Shown: piece by piece, positions 23,249-34,774 of the stretch | Layout of the letters: each line of letters begins with the position of its first letter | Position numbering within the stretch: the stretch's first letter is position 1 | NCBI RefSeq assembly: GCF_029227915.1 | Contig: NC_079882.1 | Coordinates: forward strand, 28,262,001-28,326,000 | Direction of reading: 5' to 3' | From: Hydractinia symbiolongicarpus | Taxonomy: Eukaryota; Cnidaria; Hydrozoa; Anthoathecata; Hydractiniidae | DNA length: 64,000 bases | Notes under the pieces: model-generated | Database searches by the model: none | Seen by the model: the letters and a program-made list of their open reading frames with translations, nothing else | Told to the model about the DNA's origin: nothing | Position numbers and translations under genes: made by a program

Positions 23249-23783
23249 ACAAAGTTCTACGTCTTAATAGTTTGTGCGGAGACAGAGTTCAGCCACCAAA
23301 TCCTCTATTTCATCTTGAGTTCTATTGGTTTCTGGAGTGCGTGAATCAGTTTTCATGGTTGCATTTTCCAACATTTTCAAACAAGCAGAAATTCCACGTA
23401 CCTGTTCGGCTGCACATAAAAATAATCCAAATTAGTATGTGCAGCCGCTCCTTGGTATCCAACTGATAGTATTTCCCTGATCAGTTCCAACTTGCTTGTG
23501 CTACTCACTGGATCACTTGCACTGTAGCTTTGACAATGTTGTACTTTCCACTGAAAGATAGAAGGCAGAGCACCACTGCTGCTCTAAGGCCACCAATGGG
23601 GGATTATTATAATTATTCAGTTAGATAGATGCTAAAATTCAGTTAAATGTGTGTTTTAGACGATCAAAGTTTTGTACATCTTAACTAAGCTGTAAAACGC
23701 CTAATTAGACTGTATCATACATCCTAATTAAGTTGACATCTAAATTAAGCTGTACAGCTTAATTAAGAGGATTTCCCTGACTG

Positions 23784-26151
23784 TTAGATAGCTAGTTACA
23801 ATGCTATGTTCATTTGGGGGACAAAAATGAGCTCAGGTGGATCGCAAAATGAGTTTACATGGCTTTAGGGGACTGGGAATAGGGGAAGCATTCCCAGCAT
23901 GTTGCTAAGATAAAAGCATTCAATTACCACAAGGAACTGCAAATTGTACAATTGATAACCTGTTTAGAGCATCAATTAAGCAAAATAATTGGTTGCTGTT
24001 TAAAGCAAAGTGGCCAGGAATGGGTGATGTTGGCTAAGTTGTTATTTTCTCTGTTTACCAAGGGTGTGTTTGTGTCGTACACATGATAAATGGCCATCAT
24101 GGTGCTTACCTGTACTAATCAAGACCAGACGATAGTTGTTTCTCCTAGTTGTTAACAAGTTTCGAAGGCTAATGTGAACACTGGCCACATATGGGCAAAC
24201 CCAGTCTCTTTACCTTGTGCTTAGCATTGTAACTTATTTTGGAGAATACACATTGCATGGTTTGCACAGTAATCAATGTAAGTTAGGCCAATACTATTTT
24301 AAGTGTCTTGCTACTTGCCTAGGGGATTAAGGTTTACAAAGCGATCAGATCTATTAAAATACAACTTCTGGCCTCATTTACCAACATCATCACGAGGACA
24401 ATAAAAATCTGTGAATCATAGGTCTGTAAAGATATGAAGTAACCAGGGGTGGATTTAGCTATGGTGTACTGTAGTAGTACTAATATTTATTTGCCATAGT
24501 GAGTTGATTTACAAGGCAGGATCCCTATGTAGCAAAAACTTTACCTACTAATGTAGGAGAAATCCACTTTTAAATGATAAGTTACAAATAAGTTACAATA
24601 CTTATTTATATTTTTGTTGTTGTTTTTTTTTTTTTTTTTTTACAACAAGTAACAACAATAAAAAAAATAAAAAGTATAAAGGTGAACGAAAGCAATCAGC
24701 TGAATTTGCAGTGAACTAGGTTTGGCATTTCATGTAAATACACCATTAAAAATTTATTTTTAAAAAGATATGCCTAAAGTCTGAACAAAGTAGGATAACC
24801 CCATGCGCATGCCTTCAGGGTGTATAACTGGTTTTCGGAGTCCTACTCTCCGCGCCCGGTTGTGATGGTCTTGTTTCTATCGGAAAATGCAAATCGCCGC
24901 TCTTTCGTTCTGCAAAATATTTGATTTTCCTTGTCAGTTTTGGCTTCACTATTTACACCAGTTCTGCTGGTGTAAGCTGTAAATCTGGCTGGCCAAGGAA
25001 TTCTCTGGTGTGAGAGGCAACTGGTGTAAATGCAAACTGCTCAGCAGAACGATCCAGGACTAACATGCAGGTGAGAATTGTGCAGACCTTAAAACAAAGC
25101 AACATTTTTTGCCTCCGTGAAAGGGGAGCGTAATCTTAGTGAAGCATCTTAAGCATTATAGCAAATTTTTAAACTTGATTGGTATACGTTTGTTTATATT
25201 ATTTTAAAATATTCCTTGTTGTATTTTTACATTGTAAGTCGGCTTGTTATTGGATATTCCAAAGTGAATCTAGCTAGCTGTTGGTAGAGCTAATAGTGAA
25301 GTGAGAGACAATGATAGAAATATAATCAGATATACGTTGGATCAAGATGAGCAATATTCAGTTAGTTTTGTCAAATTTAACTAGTAATTTCAGGTTGCAA
25401 CATTTTTTGTTTACCTAATTTCTAGCATTTATCTTTCAAACCACTGTTCACTAAATTTTTACATTTCGTTAGCAAAAAATTGTACAATTTTGACATTTTA
25501 GATAGGGACCATTGGGACCATGGAGTTTTTTTAAATCTTCTATGCCGAAAGGGTTAAGCAAATTATTTGTTTTTGTTAGCTTCATATAAGTTTTTACTGG
25601 TTTTAGTTTTAAAATCCAAATTATTTTCCTTTTTATTATCTACTGAAACCTTAAAATTTTCGTTATTAATTTACACAATTTTGTTTCATTTTTTTTAGGA
25701 TATATAACAACATGCCTTTATTCTTCACTGAATTTGCACAAAGTTTTAATGTAAAAACTAAACAAATATGTTATCCACAACTTTGTCCTCTGGCCTTTTT
25801 AGGTTTTCCGTGTTTGGACGGAACCTGAAATTACAAAAAACCTAACAAACCCTAAGGATGAGAATGTGTAGTGGAGAAAAATATCCCAATGCAAAATGCT
25901 ATTTTATATGCCTCAGTTTCTTAGATTTTTTTAAAACAAGGTATATTCCACTATTGCTCTTATTAATGGCACAAAAAATTTGAATGTAAGTTCTTATTTA
26001 AATTACAAGGTAAATTTTTTATTTGAAGTCACCTGTCTTACTTGGCATTTCTTTATGTCCAAGCTGTATGCGAGGTGTCCATTGTCAAATGCTACTGCTT
26101 TTAATAATATTTTTGACATTTAGAAGATATCACAGTAAACATATAAAAAAC
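23784..26151. other. Intergenic region and probable 5' UTR/first intron of TMEM33
   Basis: Mostly AT-rich. A locally GC-richer patch at about 24790-25070 (CpG-containing ctccgcgcccgg, aatcgccgctc) ends at a good donor (ATGCAG then GTGAGAATT, GT at 25071). It could be the promoter and non-coding first exon of TMEM33, whose coding exon has its own acceptor (catttag) near 26123. A T18 run followed by acaacaagtaacaaca lies at 24624-24660. No coding sequence recognised. Confidence 0.4.
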
Positions 26152-28671
26152 ATGGCAGACGAAAATCCCCAAAATAATGAGAATAATCAACAGCAGAATC
26201 AATCTCCAACCGTAAAGGTAATATTATAAACTTACAAAGTTTACACCCATTGAAAAAATTGTTTGGTTTTATCAAGAATTTACATTTCTTTATTAATGTG
26301 TTACCATAAGATTGAGTAGGACATTTAGACAACAAATTTATTTATTTATTTTTACTCTTAGCAATACCTTATCACTAACAAATACGATACATGCCTCTGG
26401 TTAATCCGCATCTACATGATATTTAGCACAGTTCTATATATAGTTCCGTTACTTGGGTAATAATTTATTTTTGTTAGATATATTTTTGGGCTACTTAAAA
26501 ATATGAAATGTTTTTAAAATAAAATTTTGGAAATAAGCATGGCTTTAGTGTATCTTTTATAGCTAGAATATGAAATTTTTCTAAGCAACCTTCAAATCTG
26601 TTTTTAGTTGAATTGTACTCAAAATGCCATGCTTGTTTGCACTGTTCAACAGAACCTAAGTGTTATACCACCATTGCAAATCATTACTTTTGATCAGAGA
26701 TAAAATATTCCTCTAAAGTAAACTCATTTGAGGGTGGTGTGTTAAATTTGGAACTTGCTTTTTTCTTTAGTATGCAGTTTAGTGCAAGTTCTTACAAAAT
26801 AGTTTTGATTGGTTCTGCTGCAATATCAGCGTTAAGAATACACCAAAGAATGCCAGTGAGAATTTACTCTTATTTCTTGATTACACATATATATCAACTA
26901 CCTGTAACATTGTTTTGACTTTTTGAATTAATTTAACAGTTGCAAAGATCTATTTCGTGTGACTTTTAATACTTGACCGTTTGGAACCACATCCCATAGC
27001 TTTGTCTTTTTTGCTGAGGGTAGTTCTTTTCGTAATTGTTTTACATTCTGATTTTCTTATTTTTGTATTTTCTAGAGAATTCAATTTTCGGTGGAGTTTG
27101 CTAAGCAGTTGGTGTTGGAAGATAGCTTTCATTACTTTAGTTACAGTGTTTTGTTCTTAATTGGAAGTCAACCGGCTACTGGTATGTTTACAATATTAAT
27201 TGTGATAAAATGTTTAGGGTAAAATGTTGGAAGTTTTCCAGTATGGTGGAATTTGAATAGTTGTGTTGGGTCTTTCCCAGACTGCTTAGTGGCCAAAAAT
27301 TTCGTCCTTAGAAGATGTATTGCAAAGTTAAATATCATTGTTAAAAAATCTCATTGTTATGAAAGCTCAAATAAAATACCTTATTTTGAGACCACAAACT
27401 TTAACTTGACTAAATTGAAGTTTTAGTTAAAGTTTATCTGACACTCTTTGGAAAGAAGGAATTATATTTATGCTTGATAAATTTTAAAGAAAACAGTTGT
27501 TTATTACAGCCTTCAGGAATACTTTAAGTTGCGAACATTTGAAAAGGTGTTACTTTGTAACGTTACAGCAGAGAATTAATATACACGAAATATACTATTT
27601 TTCTAAAAATGAAAATCTACTTTCAGTGGCTAACTTGTGAAATATAAAAATAGAAAAGAGCAAATTATGAATTGTATAAAATTTAGTCAAGTACTATAAA
27701 TTGTCGGAAAACACTTTCAAGTTGATAAGCTTTCAAAAAGAACTACGAGAAGCTGAATATTTTATCGATGTAGGTGATACCTTTTTTTTTAATAGTCATA
27801 CTGATGCCAATATTTATTTTTGCTGTCATGCATGCTGCCACTTACACCAGAAAGGTTATTGAAGTAAGCCCTTTGTTATACGTTGTTATTATTTATTAGA
27901 TAATTCTTTTTATTTGTTTTTATTTTAGTATTTTTATTTTGCTGTCTTAAGACGTACAAATACTGTCGTTTTTTTGTCTGATTTTTTTTATACTTGCTAA
28001 TTAATAATACATGTGTTCACTGTAACGTGATCTGTAAGATCGTTCCATTATTTGATTCCATTTAGGTCAGTGGCACCGAAAACAGTTTAGTTTTAAAGTA
28101 AGTCCTTTTTGCCTTCACTTATGTTTACCTTAGAGAAGCTGAATAGCCAATCATTGCGTAGGGGAGGCTTTCATCCAACTACCTTCTTTTTTTAGATTAC
28201 GCCAGTTGATAAGCAAGATAGAAAATCGTGAAATTCAACAGCAAATGCTCTTGTTCATCGCAACTACTGAAATTCTAGTTTTTGCTCTGTCTCTCCTCAT
28301 GATGTTTGGGTGAGTGAGTGATTTTATTGGTTACTGCTACACTGGCTGTTTATTTGTATATTGAAAACGATAACAACGAAACAACTAATTAAATGGCGCG
28401 CCATTTCGTCCAATATACATAAACTCGATTACCAGCCCTAATAAGGAATCTTTTTCTGTGTTTTCTACTAAACGTTTATATTTTGGTTTAAGAGATGTTT
28501 TATTTATAAAATGCCATCTGCTGTCTTTAAAAATTTGATAATATCGATTTCGTTTCTAATTTTCACATTACGCGATATTTTTTTTAGGGGACAAGCTACT
28601 ATTTTGGTTCCATTTTTCTATTATCGTTTTCTTCAACTGCGCTATTCATCACGAAGAAATCCATATTCAAA
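26152..28671 (+). CDS. TMEM33: TMEM33 (ER/nuclear-envelope multi-pass protein), last exon not found
   Basis: TMEM33/Pom33-family protein of the ER and nuclear envelope; family members act in ER-shape and stress functions. Eight exons join in frame: 26152-26217, 26362-26456, 26771-26855, 27076-27181, 27796-27863, 28066-28097, 28196-28309, 28588-28671, together 216 codons plus 2 bases (human protein 247). Matches run along the length: 'NKYDTCLWLIRIYMIFST', 'ISALRIHQRMP', 'EDSFHYFSYSVLFL', 'HAATYTRKV', 'ENSLVLKLRQLISKIE' and the hallmark 'FFYYRFLQLRYSSRRNPYS'. The N-terminus is a short Asn/Gln-rich stretch before the first membrane segment. About 30 C-terminal residues should follow. Acceptors near 29080 and 29090 have the right phase, but their peptides do not resemble the family end. 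Confidence 0.92.
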
Positions 28672-28740
28672 GTATGTATATACAGTAAAAAATATATTTG
28701 CTAAATTGTGTGTCGTGTCAAAAAGTAATGCAGTGCTATG

Positions 28741-29045
28741 GTACTGTATTTACTCGAATAAACGACCTCTTTTAATAAAAGTATTTAATGTGTGCCTCCC
28801 TGAATGAACGTCCCTTTTCTTCCAAAAGGCGCAAATTTAATAAGACAGGGTTTAAAGGAGGCGCTAAATAGGTAATTTTTCGGTAAGACCGAATTAATAC
28901 AACCAAATAGGTTTGTTGGGCTATTTTGGTAATAGTCGTGTCGTGTTGTTTTTTCTTCGCGTTAAAATGTAACAATTATTTCCTTAGCTTTCAATACATT
29001 TAATAATAAGCGCCCCCCTTAAATACGCACCCTCGTCAAAGTCCC
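28741..29045. repeat. Dispersed repeat in the TMEM33 3' region
   Basis: Opens tactgtatttactcgaataa and contains several gcgcc/cctttt blocks, closing with aataagcgccccccttaaat. ctcgaataaacg...gcgcc edges of this type are common in dispersed non-autonomous elements of invertebrates (inference). No coding capacity. Confidence 0.4.
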
Positions 29046-32000
29046 AAAATTAAGTGAGAATCTACGCATCGCAAGACAGATTTTTGCAGCGGTTTGTTTC
29101 ATATCATATTTTCCGATTGGTGTCGAGCGTTCATCACTAGAATGCTGTCAAAACGTAGAGACATGGAGGACCGTATCAAGAACGTTTTGCAGGATAATGT
29201 CACAATTAAGTCAAAATTCTGCCCTCAACTCTGAAGTAAGATCTATTTTGCTTTAAAAGAGCTATCAAATGTCATAAACCATTTTTTATTTTACAAATTT
29301 TCATTTGATCGTCATTATAAGTTTTGAATTAAGCAGTGTTAACAAAACCGACCAATAAAATTTTGTAGTTTGTCATAAAAAAGCATATATTTACATGTGT
29401 TTGTTACTCCGCCCTTCAAAATTGTGTGAAGTCTTGATTTTGATGCCCATTTCTCCCTGTACTTTCATTCCATCCCCAAAATCAGCAATTTGCCGTCAGT
29501 CATTTTTTTTCCATCAGGTTGGCTTTCAGTCGCTTACGACTGTCTATCGAGCAGTTGTCCAATCATCCGAAATGTCCTTCCATTGGTAGAAAAATTTTAC
29601 TTGGTATCGTATCCATTGCAATTCGTTTTTGTCCCACACAAGCTGCGGCGTAACCTGTACCGCTGACGTAAGAAAATGGGTATAAAGATTCTGAACTTTC
29701 AACACTTGACTTGTGCATTTTTAGTTGCACAATAGAGGTGTAATTGAACAGTTATATGAAGTTTTAATTTTCTTAAATATTTTGCGTTAATGTAGTGGCT
29801 AGTCTCGTCTTACACGTGGTAAATTTCCAATTTAGCGTTTAATGTAGTATTCGTATAGTTTACGCCATTTTGAAGAAACCTCCCATTTTACAGTAAAAAC
29901 GTGTGAATACTGGTTAACTTCTTTATAATCTCATCACAATCCGGAATTTTTATAAAATTTCCCCTTATAATTTTACATTATTTCTTTCTTTTTCTCAATA
30001 AGAACAGTTATTTTATTGTACTATTTGTATTTTATTTCATCGTTTGGTTGCCATGCCATGGGAGAAGCCATATTGAAGTATTTCATTGTTTCAACCTTCA
30101 GCCTAATCCATGATACAAAAACAACAAAAAAAGGATCGAAATTTCCCTCTACACATTCCTAGTATTTGAATAAAGAATTAGGATCCAAAACCCCCGCTTT
30201 TATGCATGGACATTATACTTATCCGAGATAGCATTTGATAATTTTATATCACTTAAAAAATGCTCAATGTTCTGGAACCTCGTAAATACTATCCTCGTTC
30301 CCAAACCATTTCGCTTTGTTGGTGAAGCTGATAGCGGCGAAATGTTTGGCCACTTCGTAATAACGCCTCGGAGGCCACAAGATCTTAGGGACAATATTGC
30401 GTACACACAATAAAGTTGATCTAACTAACGAAATGAAATCTTTGTTCTTACAAAACCTGTGGCTTGTGCAACTGTTATGTTCTTTTTTTCTGCTATCATT
30501 ACGGAAATACATTTGTAAAATCGCATGCCTTTTTTATCTTCATTTCTTTTGAAGCATTTACTCTTGATTGCAACGTTTTTGATTTTTGCATCAACTTTTT
30601 GAGTTTATACCATAGTTCAGTTCGTCTTTCTAATGCTTTAGTATTTTCCTTGCTTTTTGAGTTCTTTGAAAGCTTTTGTAGAAGTAACGCGGGCATAACA
30701 TGAACTGCTTTCATGGATACTTCTTTAATAGTTTTTACAAGCAGCGCGACTTGAAACCATAAATATGTCTCGTTTGCAAAATACAACTTTTTCGTGACAC
30801 TCGCTGACAGCAGATGTAAATACACTACCTTTAATATCTTTTCATTAACGATGGATTGACCTGGTTAAGGAAGACACTCCACTTCCCCCCTGGTACCGCA
30901 AAAAATACGCAAAAGATCAAAAAAAGTGACAAAGACTTGTCGACACACAGTGGGCGAAGCCTCTGTGGAGGTGTGCTACAAAGTAAAGTATGTAACGTAA
31001 GTAACTAGAATTTTTCGGAAACAACACGAGTTTCATTTGTATTCTTGTCTCTTATTATTCACGATACAGCATAGAGGAAAATTATAAATATTATATATAT
31101 GTCTGTTTAACGAAGATGTGTCGTCGCTGTTGTGTAACACAGAAAGAGACTGAACTATTACTTAGTTCTTTTTATAACCTTTGAACCTAATGTTACGGAC
31201 GACGAAGACGCTTATTGTCTAGCCGTCAAGAAAATAATTATCTTTAGAGCAAGTCTTAAGATAATATTATTTATTTCTATCTAGTCGGTGAAGGTTTACA
31301 TTGTCATTAGTGTTGATGAACGCCTCTTGGTGCACGGAATCGCTTAACACACTTCATCCTTCTTAACAGCTGCATTAACATTTATATTTCTTTCACTCCG
31401 CCTTGTTAGTTGTTACATATTTTCTTTTTTTTAACTCCCACTTGATGTTTATAAAGAAATCGTTTAATTATAATGTTTGAGTACTCACTCGTATTTTTCA
31501 ATTTTCGTTAATGATTAAATTTCCGTTACGAAAAAGCATCTTCGGAAAAACTTCCTTTCCTTTTTCGTCCAACAATGATCCAGAGATTGACAATAACAAA
31601 TACATTAAAGGCATTCCAGGTAATATTTCCGTTTCCAAAGTTGTCAATAACAAAATTTTATTCACGAAACTATTTCCATCCTGGATTTTAGGTGAGTATT
31701 TAAGCATTCGCACATAAGCAACTCACGAGCGCTTATTTTCGCTTTCGTTTTTTACACACTTCATATCTTCTAAGAAAAACAAACGGGGTCTTCTGTGATT
31801 CCAAAAAGTTTGCTCGTATACTTTCCCGTCGCGCAGGTAACACATGTTTCACAGAAACAGAAAAGAAACAGTATCTAATCCCTTCCTTTCGTTTCTTTTC
31901 TTTTCCGTTTTGCTTTATTTCATTTTGAGTTAAAACACTTTTTTAATAGTTGCTTATATTTATAAGGGGCTCTAATTTTATCAATTTGCGAGCTTTGATA

Positions 32001-33301
32001 ATTTTCTTTTTTTCAACAAACGGGTTACTGGACGAAAATAAACACATAACCCGTGTACCAACAGGCACTTTTCCCGCAACTTTAAAATATAGATACAATG
32101 CTAGAAACAGTTGCGAAATACAATAAAATTTAGAAAACATTTTCTTAAAAACGATAATAGTGAGTGGGCACAATATTTTTAACAATCAATAGAACTCATA
32201 TATAATTTATAAATTAGAAGATAGAAGACTCCGATATGTTCTTTCTTTTCTCCGAAGTTCTTTTAAAATCGCCAGACGAAAGACTGGAACGATGAGTTTA
32301 CAAAGACTCAGGTGTTCCTAGGAATTTATTGATTAGAATTTGAAACTTCTTTACTTAGTCTGTTTAATGGAGAGCTCTAAATATTTCCTCCGAATGAAAT
32401 CACAGTTGTGCTGGCTTAACCATAATGGCGAAGTGTTCTTCTTCTTCTTCTTCTTCTTCCTTTCAATTGTTGTCACAACTGCACGATTTTTTAAGCAACT
32501 AACCAGAACCAAACAAAATAGTTTCAGAAAAATGAATGAAAAATGAAAAATAAAAAATAAGATTGAAGCACGAAAATAGAAAGTGTAAAGCTAAAATCTT
32601 TGACATCTGAATACTACGCTTAGTAACCCTTGAGGCCAACTTTTGCCCTTACCAACAAAGACTTATAAGAAACATGTGTCGGTGTCAAGTGGTGCCTGGT
32701 TGACCACAATTGATGGAGAATTCGACTGACATGTGACAGTTTTCCAATCCGTTAGTTAAAAGGAAAGCACGAAAAACCGCTTTTTGTTTCAGGTTCCGTT
32801 GAAATCATAAGAATAAATATAAAATCAACTTTAAATATCTGACTGAGTAATCACCAACAATTATACCAAATATCGGATGTAAGAACTTATTTGTTTTATA
32901 ATTTTTATTCGATGCAGCCTCTGCGGTGAAGAATTTTAATATTGCGCTCGGACGGACTTGAATGTTTGAGAGAATATTAAAACATATCAAAATTTGTCTA
33001 GCTCCAGTATCTATTATTCAACATAAAGTTTTATTTATTTTTTTTTTTCTTTTTTAAGACACGTTAATTGATCTTTGCAAAATATTAACCATGAAAAAGT
33101 AAAAAAAAAAACAAGAAAAAAGTTTGCACCTGCGCTTGCATGTAAATGTGTATTTAAAGCCACTAGCTTCGTTGTTACTAAGGAATAAGATTTTCTTTAA
33201 AGTTAACAGATTGTGTTCGACAAACAGTCTTTGATAAGAGCAAAGACGAAATAAATATGAACATAGTTAAGTGTTGACCATTCGTGTATTCATTTTTACA
33301 G
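29046..33301. other. Intergenic region / possible 5' UTR of KCTD gene
   Basis: No supported complete gene. It holds a minus-strand retroelement-like fragment (30264-30825) and a (CTT)n run at 32437-32461. At 31511-31691 an open stretch ends at a strong donor (ATTTTAG then GTGAGT); with the acceptor ending at 33301 this could be a non-coding 5' exon of the KCTD gene. Confidence 0.4.
30264..30825 (-). pseudogene. Possible retroelement coding fragment
   Basis: Two overlapping minus-strand frames (30825-30499 and 30512-30264). The first has 'HVMPALLLQKLSKNSKSKE' and 'ALERRTELWYKLKKL', a Lys-rich block resembling the region ahead of reverse transcriptase in some invertebrate LINE polyproteins, recalled from general familiarity and not checked. 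The opposite strand is Phe/Ser-rich and less protein-like. No RT motif survives. Confidence 0.35.
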
Positions 33302-33316
33302 AATTAGCAAGTCACC

Positions 33317-34051
33317 ATGCAATCATCGAGAAAAATCACCACCACTGAAAAGAATGGCGTTGGTATACCTACTATCGTTGAACTCAATGTTGGTGGACAA
33401 CTATACACAACATCTTTAACAACATTATTAAGAGATCCTGAATCCTTTCTCGCGCGAATGTTTAGCGGAAGACAAAGAATATCCAGAGATACGCGCGGAA
33501 GATTTTTCATCGACAGAGACGGGCTTTTATTCCGATATGTTCTGGATTATTTACGTAACAACAACTTGATATTACCAGAAAAGTTTACCGAAACTGAAAG
33601 GTTGCTTTATGAAGCCGAGTATTTTCAAATTAGCGGACTTATCAAAGCTTTAAGAGCATACATGGTCACCGGTGCAAACGTTACGAAACTTCCGAAAGGA
33701 AATCCTGCTTTCTTGACATTGAGCGTTCGCGGAACGTTCGCTTTCGGACGCGACGGTTTGGCCGATATAAAATTTCGAAAATTGCAGAGAATATTAGTTT
33801 GTGGAAATGTCGCAATTGCTAGGGAAGTGTTCGGTGAAACATTAAACGAAACACGTGATCCAGACCGTGATCAGCAACGATACACAAATCGATTTTTTTT
33901 AAAACACAACCATCTGGAAAAAGCGTTCGATCAATTTTATGAAAAAGGTTTCAAATTAGTATCTTCTTCAGCCGGAGGGGCTGGATACGAGCCAGAATCA
34001 GATGAAACGAAGTGGAACAATTTTACAAATTATGTTTTCTTTCGGGAGTAA
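33317..34051 (+). CDS. KCTD8/12/16-type BTB protein, GABA-B receptor auxiliary subunit family
   Basis: BTB (T1-like) plus H1 domain protein. In vertebrates KCTD8/12/16 form oligomers that bind the GABA-B receptor tail and G-beta-gamma and shape signalling kinetics. The coding part is one exon (244 residues) preceded by an acceptor (ttttacag, ending 33301) and a short leader with a good start context (gtcaccATG). BTB about residues 21-115 ('VELNVGGQLYTT', 'FIDRDGLLFRYVLDYLR', 'EAEYFQISGL'). H1 domain about 131-244 ('LTLSVRGTFAFGRDG', 'REVFGETLNETRDPDR', 'RYTNRFFLKHNHLEKAFD', ending 'NYVFFRE'). The H1 domain separates this group from other KCTDs. The single gene is probably ancestral to 8/12/16, so no symbol. 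An AATAAA lies at 34077-34082. Confidence 0.92.
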   Translation: MQSSRKITTTEKNGVGIPTIVELNVGGQLYTTSLTTLLRDPESFLARMFSGRQRISRDTRGRFFIDRDGLLFRYVLDYLRNNNLILPEKFTETERLLYEAEYFQISGLIKALRAYMVTGANVTKLPKGNPAFLTLSVRGTFAFGRDGLADIKFRKLQRILVCGNVAIAREVFGETLNETRDPDRDQQRYTNRFFLKHNHLEKAFDQFYEKGFKLVSSSAGGAGYEPESDETKWNNFTNYVFFRE

Positions 34052-34076
34052 AAAAGAAGGGAAAACTCTTATGTGG

Positions 34077-34082
34077 AATAAA
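34077..34082 (+). terminator. Polyadenylation signal of the KCTD gene
   Basis: AATAAA 26 bases after the stop codon. The 3' UTR would be very short, and later signals may be used instead. Confidence 0.5.
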
Positions 34083-34580
34083 AAAAATTATGCTCTTCTC
34101 TTAAGCGTACGAAATTTTTGATCTTTTGACATTTAAAAACACTCGTTAATTTCGTCCGATTTAAATTTCTGTTCCATGATTTTTTGTTTTTAATACTTAG
34201 GCAACCATATTTTTGATTTTGTTTAAAACTGAAAGAATAATTAAATTTCTCTGGAAATAGAAAAACTCCGGAACAGTCAGTGTTTTGAAACTGTATTTGT
34301 AATTAGGGGTGTGGCATGCTAACTAGAGGGGATGGCGTAAAATAAATGATTGATTGATAGTAATTGTACAACATTGTGTTTTCTTTAAATTGCAGTGTGC
34401 TCTTTCCCTGCACCGCTAAGAAGAAGAAAACACAGCTCCAAGACCCTGTTGAAGTTTTCACGTAGTTGTAAGAATAAACAATAGCCGCTGGGAACGATTG
34501 AGCTGCGAAATACATACACGAGCATTTGATTAATGTGAAGAGTGCGTGTATAAACAACACTAGGATAGAAACTCAGAGTA

Positions 34581-34690
34581 ATACATCGTCGTCCCTAGGG
34601 TCTCTTGACCCCTAAGTGGTTATTTTGGAAGTGTTATGTAAGTGTTATTATGGAAAGTGACAACGCCCTGGGAACAAGATTGAGAGTTAG
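34581..34690. mobile_element. Putative miniature inverted-repeat element
   Basis: Left end tcgtcgtccctagggtctc and right end gccctgggaacaagattgag are imperfect inverted copies of a (A)CCTCGTYCCCAGGG motif. It lies in the gap between the convergent KCTD and GAMT genes. The same arm makes the hairpin at 13189-13218. Confidence 0.45.
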
Positions 34691-34774
34691 CTAAGATAGC
34701 CTGAAAAAAAGGTGTTCTTAATCAGCTTTCTAAAAAACTATATTTTTACAACAAATACGATTTATAATCTGGAC

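Larger units (their letters stand above)
20150..23250 (-). mobile_element. Decayed CR1-like non-LTR retrotransposon
   Basis: Minus-strand order: ORF1-like block with zinc fingers (23248-22190), pre-RT linker (22143-21787), RT (21693-20525), and a C-terminal block ('NLFNILPKSIRN', 'LFKNSLDKYLFQIPD', 20456-20244) of the type that closes CR1/L2-group ORF2s. The blocks lie in different frames with stops between them. No endonuclease lies between ORF1 and RT: only about 47 bases separate them. The exact ends are not visible. Confidence 0.75.
19723..23783. mobile_element. Terminal-inverted-repeat element containing a LINE
   Basis: The left end 19723-19764 (CAGTCAGGGAAATCCTCTTA...) and the complement of 23742-23783 match at 41 of 42 positions. 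Inside both ends are further short copies of ttaattaagctgta, acatccta and similar motifs (19765-20090 and 23680-23741), a subterminal-repeat layout typical of DNA transposons or long MITEs. No transposase frame is left, and the interior is mostly a decayed minus-strand LINE. Flanks read ...ccattagc and ttagatag..., so a clean target duplication is not certain. Superfamily not assigned. Confidence 0.7.
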
